In this document: piece after piece, positions 19,754-31,900 of the stretch
Numbering within the stretch: position 1 is the stretch's first letter
Layout of the letters: every line of letters starts with the position of its first letter
Source: Odontesthes bonariensis
Lineage: Eukaryota > Chordata > Actinopteri > Atheriniformes > Atherinopsidae
Length of the DNA stretch: 64,000 nt
Reading direction: 5' to 3'
Assembly: GCF_027942865.1 (NCBI RefSeq)
Contig: NC_134514.1
Location: 622,618 to 686,617 of the forward strand
Notes under the pieces: generated by a model
Told to the model about the DNA's origin: nothing
Seen by the model: the letters and a program-made list of their open reading frames with translations, nothing else
Database searches by the model: none
Program-made: the position numbers and the translations under genes

Positions 19754-20165
19754 GCTGATTTATGGTCGTCGTAGGAGACCCTCCCGGAGACGCTCTCCTA
19801 TCTATCCATCGAGGAGGCGGAGACTCGCGGAGAACCCAAGGCTTGTGATTGGTCGGCTAACGACATCATTTCCTGAATCACTTTTCCGGTTTAGCTCCTT
19901 CCTCTCAGAACAACAACACCGCCATTTCTGAAAGAGTTTACTGTGTGGCGGTCAACATTTGGTCAACGAGCTCCAACTCCAACAACAGTCTTTCTCTCTC
20001 GGTCGCCATCGTTCACTGTGAGGAGGAACGGAGCCGGAAGGTGAACAACCAATCAACCACTTTCACCATAGACGTAAGAGATTGGGTCGTCTAACGTAGC
20101 GCCGCCTGCTGATCGGGAGGGGAACTGCCTTGGGTATCCGACATCCCGACGGAGAACTTCCAAAG
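19754..20165. mobile_element. Dispersed repeat A, copy 1
   Basis: GCTGATTTATGG, GAGGAGGCGGAGACTCGCGG, TTGTGATTGGTCGG, ATCATTTCCTGAATCACTTT and ACATTTGGTCAACGAGCTCC are shared in order with 44976-45219. Identity is high up to about 19990; beyond that the second copy is truncated or interrupted. No coding capacity. Confidence 0.85.
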
Positions 20166-20239
20166 GTTTAAAGCCTCTGGTTCCAAAGGTTTAAAGAGTC
20201 GGATTGATGGATATATATATATATACATATAATAATTCA

Positions 20240-20530
20240 ATTGCAAATTAATCCAATTCATTCATACAGAGACAATTCAAAAAACAGTTTCCTTGCTAAG
20301 TAAACCAACAGATTGCAGTGAAACTTCTCTCTGATCCAATACCCCATCCTGAGCTGCACGAGGCGACTGTGGAGAGAACAAACTCCCTTTGAACAGGAAG
20401 AAACCTCCATCAGAACCAGAACCAGGAACCATCTGCCTGGACCAGCTGGGGGCTGAGAGGACAGGAAAGAGGGGACAACAAGCAGCGTAACACCAGGCCA
20501 GAGACACCTGCTGAGAGAGAGAAACACAAG
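20240..20530. repeat. Dispersed interspersed repeat, unclassified
   Basis: Contains TTGAACAGGAAGAAACCTCC and GAGAGGACAGGAAAGAGGGG, phrases that I associate with a common teleost interspersed repeat; no termini identified. Confidence 0.45.
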
Positions 20531-20559
20531 TTAATGGCTGTGTTCGAAACCGCATACTG

Positions 20560-21448
20560 CATACTGCATACTACATACTTCTATACTACATACTACATAC
20601 CGCCTACTACATGTTACATACTACATACTACATGCTACATACTACATGCTACATACTACATACTTCCATACCACATACTACATACCGGCTACTACATGCT
20701 ACATACTACATACTTCCATACTACATACTACATACTACATACCGCATACTACATGCTACATACTACATGCTACATGCTACATACTACATACTTCCATACT
20801 ACATACCGCCTACTACATGCTACATACTACATACTACATACTTCCATACTACATACTACATACTGCATACTACATACTACATACCGCATACTACATGCTA
20901 CATACTACATGCTACATACTACATACTTCCATACTACATACTACATACTGCATACTACATACTACATACCGCATACTACATGCTACATACTTCCATACTA
21001 CATACTACATACTACATACCGCATACTACATGCTACATACTACATGCTACATACTACATACTTCCATACTACATACTACATACTACATACCGCATACTAC
21101 ATGCTACATACTACATGCTACATGCTACATACTACATACTTCCATACTACATACTACATACTGCATACTACATACTACATACCGCATACTACATGCTACA
21201 TACTTCCATACTACATACTACATACTACATACCGCATACTACATGCTACATACTACATGCTACATACTACATACTTCCATACTACATACTACATACTACA
21301 TACCGCATACTACATGCTACATACTACATGCTACATGCTACATACTACATACTTCCATACTACATACCGCCTACTACATGCTACATACTACATACTACAT
21401 ACTTCCATGCTACATACTACATACTACATACTACATACTGCATACTCA
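20560..21448. repeat. Minisatellite of TACTACATAC / CTTCCATACTACATAC units
   Basis: About 0.9 kb of ACTACATACTACATGCTAC-type repeats with recurring CTTCCATACTACATAC and CCGCATACTACATGC blocks forms a higher-order pattern. Three forward frames are open for about 300 codons, without meaning. Confidence 0.96.
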
Positions 21449-21985
21449 TGGATCAGACAGTATGCAGAGCGTTTACCCACAATGCATTTCGCTCCTGCGC
21501 GAGCCAAAATCAGCCGGCCTGAAGCTGATTTCTCTTAAGCTCTAAACTCTGTAAACTTTAGCAACATTTGAAACATTTTCAGGTGAGAAAGTAGTCGTTT
21601 AGATCCCCAACGTGTTGAAAACCTGACAAAATACCGGCTGTTTACAATTTTGTTCCCACGAATTCGGCGCTACCAAAGCTAGCCGCAGTGAGCTAACGCA
21701 CTTCCTGTTATTTTCACAAAATAAAATACCCGTTGCCTTTTATCATAGGGAAAGCCATTACCATACAATTGGTGCTTTTGTTTTGAAAACAGGAAGTGAA
21801 CTTACCCTCGTTGTAGCTAGCTTGAAACTGCCGTTTTGACAGGAAATGACGATCGGCGACGTCACGTTGCATCTTGGGTAGTTTGAGTATGAGTAGTGAC
21901 CTCATGATGCATACCCAACATTTAGGAGAATCTAGTATGCATCCAGGAACTTAAAAAAGTTAAAGTTAGAATGAGTAGGAGGCGA

Positions 21986-22586
21986 GTTTTTTTTTTTTTT
22001 CTTTATTGAAAACCACAATGTTACAACAACAACAATCTACATTATAATACAAAACGCGAATTCTCAATATACAAGTGTTTATATCAATATATGGGCAATA
22101 AGAAAGAAGAAGAAGAGAGAGAATGCTTTCTGAGTTGCCTGGGGGGTTCAGGGTTCATCAATTATCTTCAATGAGGAACATGTTTCCATAGTTCTTCTGG
22201 CTTTGGGTTTCTTTGAGTTCTTGATTGAAATGATGTACTGTTTAAATGTATTATAAAAGGCTATAAAGCTTGGCTTCTTCCCTGAGTACTTGCAACAATG
22301 AATATAAAATTTAGAAAGTATAATCAAAAGGTTAATCGGGTACAATGCATCACTTTTGATTTGGCTGTTCTTGTGTAACCCAAACAGTACATCCTTCCAG
22401 AAACTAACAAAGTTTTCCACAATATTATTAACAACAAAGTCACAGAGTCTCTGCCAAAAGTCTTTCACAGCAGGGCAATGCCAGAATAAATGTACATCAG
22501 GTCAGGACAGTCATTACAGAAGGTACAGTTTACACCAATGTCCTTGTTAAATCTAGATTTAATACACATTTTGGTTGGATGGAGAA
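21986..22586 (-). mobile_element. 5'-truncated L1/Tx1-like LINE inserted in dispersed repeat B
   Basis: On the minus strand: NKDIGVNCTFCNDCPD, then after a frameshift LFWHCPAVKDFWQRLCDFV and on to LYPINLLIILSKFYIHCCKY, ending at a stop near 22148. This is the typical CHLFWxC-type C-terminus of L1/Tx1-clade reverse transcriptase ORFs. A T-run at 21989-22001 is the poly(A) tail in reverse. Confidence 0.8.
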
Positions 22587-22609
22587 GTAGGCGGTTTCGA
22601 ACAGAGCCA

Positions 22610-22967
22610 ATGACAACAATGATGTCACATGGAGAGGTGCATCATGGGAGCTCATGTTAAGATACTTTGAAAATACTACACATGTGAATGTATACATCCC
22701 TCTATCCAGGGCTCATAAAAATAGCTTACATGTATAAATATATTTTGAATATATTTTGAATAAAGTATTTTTCTCTTCTATAAAACACTTTTTCTGTAGT
22801 ATTTTCAACGTATTTTAAAATAAATGACTTTAACTTCCCTCCATGTGGCCAACTTCATTACATGACCGTCTGACGTCATCAAAACCACAAACTCCGTGTC
22901 CCACAATGCCCCGGCGCTGTCGCATCTACACGCATGCGCGTTGCGGTGGTGTCCAGGGCCGGGTATC
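22610..22967. promoter_or_regulatory. abcf3 upstream region with NRF1-like motif
   Basis: Immediately upstream of the abcf3 ATG the sequence becomes GC-rich and contains ACACGCATGCGCGTTGCGG at about 22928-22946, with an NRF1-like GCATGCGC core. The CpG-rich stretch continues into intron 1 (to about 23290). Further upstream, 22610-22860 is AT-rich with no recognised feature. The start site is not determined. Confidence 0.55.
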
Positions 22968-25900
22968 ATGGCGACGTACGTGGATATCTTGAAGAGCGAG
23001 TTTCCTGAGATCGACACGGAGCTTTTTGACTACATCACAGGTTAGAAGCCGGGAGCAGAGCGGCTGTCCGCGGGGTTCCGGGCCGCTGAGCGCCGGGGGG
23101 GGGACAGAGCCACCGTCCGCTGGTCCCCCGGAGCCGCTAACAGGGGCCTTTAGTCCGCCTGTTAGCCGGGCGGCCGCAGCTCTGTAGCCGCTCGGCTAAC
23201 CGGCTGGCGGCGCCCCGCGCAGGGACACCGGATATCCCGGCCCGGCCCGACCCGGCACGGCCCGGTTATTAGCGGGACTGGTGCGGGTCAGACTTTCTGG
23301 AGCCCCCACACTGAAGGTACCACAGAGGGTACCTCACAGGAAGCTGAGAGCTGGAGGGAAAAAGACTAAAAAATGACTAAAAACTAAAGTTATTGATACA
23401 AGATCAGCTGTTAGATGCAGCACGTGTCTGCCAGGTACCGTCACGTGATTCTGTTGAATTCAGCTGAGGAGAGAGGAAAGGAATCAAGGATGTAGGGATT
23501 AGGAGGTTCTGGATGTTCAGGAGGTTCTGAAGGTTATGGAGCTTCTGAAGGTTCAGGATGTTCTGAAGGTCCTGAAGGTTCAGGATGTTCAGGAGGTTCT
23601 GGAGGTTCTGGAAGTTCAGGAGGTTCTGGAAGTTCAGGAGGTTCTGGAAGTTCAGGAGGTTCTGGAGATTCAGGAGGTTCTGGAGGTTCTGAAGGTTCTG
23701 GAGCTTCTGAAGGTTCTGGAGCTTCTGAAAGTTCTGGAGCTTCTGAAGGTTCAGGAGGTTCTGAAGGTCCTGAAGGTACTGGAGCTTGTGAAGGTTCTGG
23801 AGGTTCAGGACGTTCAGAAGGTTCTGAAGCTTCTGGAGGTTCTGGAGGTTCAGGAGGTTCTGAAGGTTCTGAAGGTTCAGGAGGTTCTGGAGGTTCTGGA
23901 GGTTCTGAAGGTTCTGAAGGTTCAGGATGTTCTGAAGGTTCAGGAGGTTCTGAAGGTTCTGGAGGTTCAGGAGGTTCTGGAGGTTCAGGAGGTTCTGAAG
24001 GTTCTGAAGGTTCAGGATGTTCTGAAGGTTCTGAAGGTTCAGGAGGTTCTGGAGGTTCTGGAGGTTCTGAAGGTTCTGAAGGTTCAGGATGTTCTGAAGG
24101 TTCAGGAGGTTCTGAAGGTTCTGGAGGTTCAGGAGGTTCTGGAGGTTCAGGAGGTTCTGAAGGTTCTGAAGGTTCAGGAGGTTCTGAAGGTTCTGAAGGT
24201 TCTGGAGGTTCTGAAGGTTCTGAAGGTTCAGGATGTTCTGAAGGTTCAGGAGGTTCTGAAGGTTCTGGAGGTTCAGGAGGTTCTGGAGGTTCAGGAGGTT
24301 CTGGAGGTTCAGGAGGTTCTGAAGGTTCTGAAGGTTCAGGATGTTCTGAAGGTTCTGGAGGTTCAGGAGGTTCAGGAGGTTCTGGATCTGTGAGGCCTGG
24401 ACAGGAGTTCATAGATGATGTAACTGAATGCTGACAGCTGTGTTTTTATTCCAGGTGTGTTGGCCAGCGGCGGTCCAGACTTTGAGGATGGCGAGGAGGT
24501 GTTCGACGCCATCGGCGGCGTCCTGCAGGACGTCTCTGCGGACAGCAAAAATGAGGAGGACATCAGAGACATCTGCTTCCAGATGTTCAACACGCTGCAG
24601 CTGTGAGCAGAGCTTCCTGAGTGGTTCTGGTTCTGGTTCTGGTTCATGATGGGCTAACATTTGTGTCCTCTCGTGTTCTTCAGGAACAACCATCGAAGCT
24701 CCCAGAGGCAGGTTCTGTTGGACGCTCCGGTCCAGCTGTCTCAGATCTCTGTAGAACCGGGTAAGAATCCAGAAACAACCACAACATTTCTGAACCACAA
24801 AGAAGAAGGAAGAGTTTGGTTACTCTGAAGCGACAGCTCGTGGCGTCCCACAGGGTTCAGAACCGGGACTCCTGTTAGTTCTGTGTCCTGGTTCTATTGG
24901 AGCTGGTGGCGTCCCACAGGGTTCAGAACCGGGACTCCTGTTAGTTCTGTGTCCTGGTTCCATTGGAGCTGGTGGCGTCCCACAGGGTTCAGAACCAGGA
25001 CTCCTGTTAGTTCTGTGTCCTGGTTCCATTGGAGCTGGTGGCGTCCCACAGGGTTCAGAACCAGGACTCCTGTTAGTTCTGTGTCCTGGTTCTATTGGAG
25101 CTGGTGGCGTCCCACAGGGTTCAGAACCAGGACTCCTGTTAGTTCTGTGTCCTGGTTCTATTGGAGCTGGTGGCGTCCCACAGGGTTCAGAACCAGGACT
25201 CCTGTTAGTTCTGTGTCCTGGTTCCATTGGAGCTGGTGGCGTCCCACAGGGTTCAGAACCGGGACTCCTGTTAGTTCTGTATCCTGATTCCATTGGAGCT
25301 GGTGGCGTCCCACAGGGTTCAGAACCGGGACTCCTGTTAGTTCTGTATCCTGATTCCATTGGAGCTGGTGGCGTCCCACAGGGTTCAGAACCGGGACTCC
25401 TGTTAGTTCTGTATCCTGATTCCATTGGAGCTGGTGGCGTCCCACAGGGTTCAGAACCGGGACTCCTGTTAGTTCTGTATTCTGGTTCCATTGGAGCTGG
25501 TGGCGTCCCACAGGGTTCAGAACCGGGACTCCTGTTAGTTCTGTGTCCTGGTTCCATTGGAGCTGGTGGCGTCCCACAGGGTTCAGAACCGGGACTCCTG
25601 TTAGTTCTGTATTCTGGTTTCATTGGAGCTGGTGGCGTCCCACAGGGTTCAGGACCAGGACTCCTGTTAGTTCCATTGGAGCTGGTGGCGTCCCACAGGG
25701 TTCAGGACCAGGACTCCTGTTAGTACCATTGGAGCTGGTGGCGTCCCACAGGGTTCAGGACCAGGACTCCTGTTAGTACCATTGGAGCTGGTGGCGTCCC
25801 ACAGGGTTCAGGACCAGGACTCCTGTTAGTTCCATTGGAGCTGGTGGCGTCCCACAGGGTTCAGGACCAGGACTCCTGTTAGTTCCATTGGACCTGGTGG

Positions 25901-28900
25901 CGTCCCACAGGGTTCAGGACCAGGACTCCTGTTAGTTCCATTGGAGCTGGTGGCGTCCCACAGGGTTCAGGACCAGGACTCCTGTTAGTTCCATTGGAGC
26001 TGGTGGCGTCCCACAGGGTTCAGGACCAGGACTCCTGTTAGTACCATTGGAGCTGGTGGCGTCCCACAGGGTTCAGGACCAGGACTCCTGTTAGTACCAT
26101 TGGAGCTGGTGGCGTCCCACAGGGTTCAGGACCAGGACTCCTGTTAGTTCCATTGGAGCTGGTGGCGTCCCACAGGGTTCAGGACCAGGACTCCTGTTAG
26201 TTCCATTGGACCTGGTGGCGTCCCACAGGGTTCAGGACCAGGACTCCTGTTAGTTCCATTGGAGCTGGTGGCGTCCCACAGGGTTCAGGACCAGGACTCC
26301 TGTTAGTTCCATTGGAGCTGGTGGCGTCCCACAGGGTTCAGGACCAGGACTCCTGTTAGTTCCATTGGAGCTGGTGGCGTCCCACAGGGTTCAGGACCAG
26401 GACTCCTGTTAGTTCCATTGGAGCTGGTGGCGTCCCACAGGGTTCAGGACCAGGACTCCTGTTAGTTCCATTGGAAAGGTTCTAGGGACATAAACCTGAT
26501 GATGGATGTCCGTCTGCTTCTCCTCAGTTTCAGCAGCCACAGATGTTCAGGGCATCTGGATGATGAAGCGTGCTCAGAACACGGTGAGTCTCGTTCAGAA
26601 ACTGTAAAAACGAGTTCAAGTTTCAGGAACTTTTATCAAAACTTTCTGCTTCTGCTCAGACGGTCGATGCCAAAAAGCTGGAGAAAGCTGAAGCCAAACT
26701 GAAAGCCAAACATGAGCGCAGGAACGAGAAGGACTCGCAGAAATCCACCAGTCCACTGTGAGTCCCCCACCTGTCCTCACCTGTCCTCCTCTCACCTGTC
26801 CTCACCTGTCCTCCTCTCACCTGTCCTCACCTGTCCTCACCTGTCCTCCTCTCACCTTTCCTCACCTGTCCTCCTCTCACCTGTCCTCCCCTCACCTGTC
26901 CTCCCCTCACCTGTCCTCCTCTCACCTGTCCTCCTCTCACCTGTCCTCCCCTCAGCTGTCCTCCTCTCACCTGTCCTCCTCTCACCTATCCTCCTCTCAC
27001 CTGTCCTCCCCTCACCTGTCCTCACCTGTCCTCCTCTCACCTGTCCTCCCCTCACCTCCCCTCACCTGTCCTCACCTGTCCTCCTCTCACCTGTCCTCCT
27101 CTCACCTGTCCTCCCCTCACCTGTCCTCCCCTCAGCTGTCCTCCTCTCACCTGTCCTCCTCTCACCTATCCTCCTCTCACCTGTCCTCCTCTCACCTGTC
27201 CTCACCTGTCCTCCTCTCACCTGTCCTCCTCTCACCTGTCCTCCTCTCACCTGTCCTCCCCTCACCTATCCTCCTCTCACCTATCCTCCTCTCACCTGTC
27301 CTCCCCTCACCTGTCCTCCCCTCACCTGTCCTCCTCTCACCTGTCCTCACCTGTCCTCCTCTCACCTGTCCTCCCCTCACCTGTCCTCCCCTCACCTGTC
27401 CTCCCCTCACCTGTCCTCCTCTTACCTGTCCTCACCTGTCCTCCTCTCAGCTGTCCTCCTCTCACCTGTCCTCACCTGTCCTCCTCTCATCTGTCCTCAC
27501 CTGTCCTCCCCTGTCCTCCCCTGTCCTCCTCTCACCTGTTCTCCCCTCACCTGTCCTCCTCTCACCTGTCCTCACCTGTCCTCCCCTCACCTGTCCTCCT
27601 CTCACCTGTCCTCCCCTCACCTGTCCTCCTCTCACCTATCCTCCCCTCACCTGTCCTCCTCTCACCTGTCCTCACCTGTCCTCCTCTCACCTTTCCTCCT
27701 CTCACCTGTCCTCACCTGTCCTCCCCTCACCTGTCCTCCTCTCACCTGTCCTCCCCTCACCTGTCCTCACCTGTCCTCCTCTCACCTTTCCTCCTCTCAC
27801 CTGTCCTCACCTGTCCTCCCCTCACCTGTCCTCCTCTCACCTTTCCTCCTCTCACCTTTCCTCACCTGTCCTCCTCTCACCTGTCCTCCTCTCACCTATC
27901 CTCCTCTCACCTGTCCTCACCTGTCCTCCTCTCACCTTTCCTCACCTGTCCTCCTCTCACCTTTCCTCACCTGTCCTCCTCTCACCTGTCCTCACCTGTC
28001 CTCCTCTCACCTTTCCTCACCTGTCCTCCTCTCACCTGTCCTCACCTGTCCTCCTCTCACCTGTCCTCACCTGTCCTCCTCTCACCTGTCCTCACCTGTC
28101 CTCCTCTCACCTGTCCTCACCTGTCCTCCTCTCACCTGTCCTCACCTGTCCTCCCCTCACCTGTCCTCCTCTCACCTTTCCTCACCTGTCCTCCTCTCAC
28201 CTGTCCTCACCTGTCCTCACCTGTCCTCCTCTCACCTTTCCTCACCTGTCCTCCTCTCACCTTTCCTCACCTGTCCTCCTCTCACCTGTCCTCCTCTCAC
28301 CTGTCCTCCCCTCACCTGTCGTCCCCTCACCTGTCCTCACCTGTCCTCCTCTCACCTGTCCTCCTCTCACCTGTCCTCCTGTGTTTTGTCTCAGAGTCCT
28401 GGAGGAGGCGTCGGCCAGTCAGGCGAGCAGCAAGAAGGACAGCCGAGTCGACCAATCGGGGAAGAACCGCAGCTACGACATCCGCATCGAGAACTTTGAC
28501 GTTTCCTTCGGGGAGAGGTGAGCACCTGTCCAGGTGAGTCGGCAGGACGCTGTGCGGCGCCCGGAGCTCACCTGGTGTCCACGTGTCCACAGGTGTCTGC
28601 TGCAGGGGGCGGAGCTGTCCCTGGCGTCCGGCCGGCGCTACGGCCTGATTGGCCGGAACGGGCTGGGGAAGACCACGCTGCTGAAGATGCTGGCGAGTCG
28701 GAGCCTGCGCGTGCCGGCGCACATCTCCATCCTGCACGTGGAACAGGAAGTGGCGGGGGACGACACCATGGCGCTGCAGAGCGTCCTGGAGAGCGACACG
28801 CAGCGGCAGGAGCTGCTGGACGAGGAGCGGCGGCTGAACGCTCGCATCGCCGGCGGAACGTAAGAAACCCGCGCCGTGCTGCACCGACCAATGGGAGCAC

Positions 28901-31900
28901 ACCTGGGGCTGGGTCTGTCCAATCAGCTGGTAAAGGTGGGAGGAGTCAGGGCTGAAGGTGGGAGGAGTCAGGGCTGAAGGTGGGAGGAGTCAGGGCTGAA
29001 GGTGGAGGAGTCAGGGCTGAAGGTGGAGGAGTCAGGGCCGTGCAGCTGGAGGTGGGAGGAGTCTGGGCTGGAGGTGGGAGGAGTCTGGGCTGGAGGTGGG
29101 AGGAGTCTGGGCTGGAGGTGGGAGGAGTCAGGGCTGAAGGTGGGAGGAGTCAGGGCCGCGCAGCTAAAGGTGGGAGGAGTCAGGGCTGAAGGTGGGAGGA
29201 GTCAGGGCTGAAGGTGGAGGAGTCAGGGCCGTGTAGCTAAAGGTGGGAGGAGTCAGGGCTGAAGGTGGGAGGAGTCAGGGCTGAAGGTGGGAGGAGTCAG
29301 GGCTGAAGGTGGAGGAGTCAGGGCCGCGCAGCTAAAGGTGGGAGGAGTCAGGGCTGAAGGTGGGAGGAGTCAGGGCTGAAGGTGGAGGAGTCAGGGCCGT
29401 GTAGCTGAAGGTGGGAGGAGTCAGGGCTGAAGGTGGGAGGAGTCTGGGCTGAAGGTGGGAGGAGTCTGGGCTGAAGGTGGGAGGAGTCAGGGCCGTAACT
29501 AACCTTTAATATAAGCAGAATACCTTTACCAGTCAGGTTTCTGCCACCCGATGTTTCAGCCCGTCTCTGTTGTTGTTTCAGCGCCGATGGGATGGAAAGC
29601 GTTCGACTGTCGGAGATTTACGCCAAACTGGAGGAGATCGAAGCTGACAAAGCCCCAGCTCGGTAACCATGGCAACGCAGTGTTTTCAGTTAAAACAGCT
29701 GATCGTTAGGTCTAACTTACTCAGACCAACGTTAAGAGATCCGGTTATAAATGATAAATGGAATCAGGCCCGAATCCGAACTTTCAGAAACTGAAACTCC
29801 TTCTCATCCAATCAGAGCCTCCGTCATCCTGGCTGGTCTCGGATTCTCTTCAAAGATGCAACAGCAGACCACCAAGTGAGTCACACACACACTAACACAC
29901 ACACACACACACACTGATAACACACACGTGTTTCACCTGGTTCAGACGGCTGTGTTTTCTGTCTCAGAGAGTTCTCCGGAGGCTGGAGGATGAGGTTGGC
30001 GCTGGCCAGAGCTCTGTTCGCTCGGTGAGTTTGAGCCCGCTGTAGCCACGCTGTAGCCCCGCTGTAGCCCCGCTGTAGCCCCGCTGTAGCCTCGCTGTAG
30101 CCCCGCTGTAGCCTCGCTGTAGCCTCGCTGTAGCCCCGCTGTAGCCTCGCTGTAGCCCCGCTGTAGCCTCGTTGTAGCCCCGCTGTAGCCTCGCTGTAGC
30201 CCCGCTGTAGCCCCGCTGTAGCCTAGCTGTAGCCCCGCTGTTGCCCCGCTGTAGCCCCGCTGTAGCCCCGCTGTAGCCTCGCTGTAGCCCCGCTGTAGCC
30301 TCGCTGTAGCCCCGCTGTAGCCCCGCTGTAGCCGAGCTGTAGCCGAGCTGTAGCCGAGCTGTAGCCCCGCTGTAGCCGAGCTGTAGCCGAACTGTAGCCT
30401 AGCTGTAGCCCCGCTGTAGCCGAGCTGTAGCCCCGCTGTAGCATGGCTGTAGCCCCGCTGTAGCCCCGCTGTAGCCCCGCTGTAGCCTCGCTGTAGCCTC
30501 GCTGTAGCCCCGCTGTAGCCCCGCTGTAGCCTCGCTGTAGCCTCGCTGTAGCCCCGCTGTAGCCTCGCTGTAGCCGAACTGTAGCCTAGCTGTAGCCCCG
30601 CTGTAGCCCCGCTGTAGCCTCGCTGTAGCCGAACTGTAGCCTAGCTGTAGCCCCGCTGTAGCCCCGCTGTAGCCTCGCTGTAGCCCCGCTGTAGCCTCGC
30701 TGTAGCCCCGCTGTAGCCCCGCTGTAGCCTCGCTGTAGCCCCGCTGTAGCCTCGTTGTAGCCCCGCTGTAGCCTCGCTGTAGCCCCGCTGTAGCCCCGCT
30801 GTAGCCTAGCTGTAGCCCCGCTGTAGCCTAGCTGTAGCCCCGCTGTAGCCCAGCTGTTGCCTAGCTGTAGCCCCGCTGTAGCCCCGCTGTAGCCCCGCTG
30901 TAGCCTCGCTGTAGCCCCGCTGTAGCCTCGCTGTAGCCTCGCTGTAGCCCCGCTGTAGCCCCGCTGTAGCCTCGCTGTAGCCCCGCTGTAGCCTCGCTGT
31001 AGCCCCGCTGTAGCCTCGCTGTAGCCCCGCTGTAGCCCCGCTGTTGCCCCGCTGTAGCCCCGCTGTAGCCCCGCTGTAGCCTCGCTGTAGCCCCGCTGTA
31101 GCCGAGCTGTAGCCCCGCTGTAGCCCCGCTGTAGCCGAGCTGTAGCCTCGCTGTAGCCCCGCTGTAGCCGAGCTGTAGCCGAACTGTAGCCTAGCTGTAG
31201 CCCCGCTGTAGCCGAGCTGTAGCCGAGCTGTAGCCCCGCTGTAGCATGGCTGTAGCCCCGCTGTAGCCCCGCTGTAGCCTCGCTGTAGCCTCGCTGTAGC
31301 CCCGCTGTAGCCCCGCTGTAGCCTCGCTGTAGCCTCGCTGTAGCCGAACTGTAGCCTAGCTGTAGCCCCGCTGTAGCCCCGCTGTAGCCGAACTGTAGCC
31401 GAACTGTAGCCTAGCTGTAGCCCCGCTGTAGCCCCGCTGTAGCCTCGCTGTAGCCCCGCTGTAGCCTCGCTGTAGCCCCGCTGTAGCCCCGCTGTAGCCT
31501 AGCTGTAGCCCCGCTGTAGCCCCGCTGTTGCCCCGCTGTAGCCCCGCTGTAGCCCCGCTGTAGCCTCGCTGTAGCCCAGCTGTAGCCCCGCTGTAGCCTC
31601 GCTGTAGCATGGCTGTAGCCCCGCTGTAGCCCCGCTGTAGCCCCGCTGTAGACTCGCTGTAGCCCCGCTGTAGCCTCGCTGTAGCCCCGCTGTAGCCCCG
31701 CTGTAGCCTAGCTGTAGCCCCGCTGTAGCCCCGCTGTTGCCCCGCTGTAGCCCCGCTGTAGCCCCGCTGTAGCCTCGCTGTAGCCCAGCTGTAGCCCCGC
31801 TGTAGCCTCGCTGTAGCATGGCTGTAGCCCCGCTGTAGCCCCGCTGTAGCCCCGCTGTAGCCTCGCTGTATTCTCGCTGTAGCCTAGCTGCAGCCCCGCT

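Larger units (their letters stand above)
20536..22608. mobile_element. Dispersed repeat B, copy 1: TIR element containing a minisatellite and a LINE insertion
   Basis: Termini GGCTGTGTTCGAAACCGC (20536) and GCGGTTTCGAACAGAGCC (ending 22608) are inverted, and AAT lies on both sides. The segment 21766-21975 is the reverse complement of 45250-45466. The left half is a minisatellite of TACTACATACTTCCATAC-type units and the right half holds a minus-strand LINE. Confidence 0.8.

Noticed and set aside
23534..24412. PEPPEPSEP-like 292-codon frame on the minus strand
   Set aside because: A 9-bp minisatellite in abcf3 intron 1; proline-rich reading is an artefact of GGTTCTGGA units.
26712..28521. Two overlapping frames near 590 codons rich in S/L/P/H
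   Set aside because: Repeat translation of CTCACCTGTCCTC in abcf3 intron 5; the frames merely run into real exon sequence at each side.
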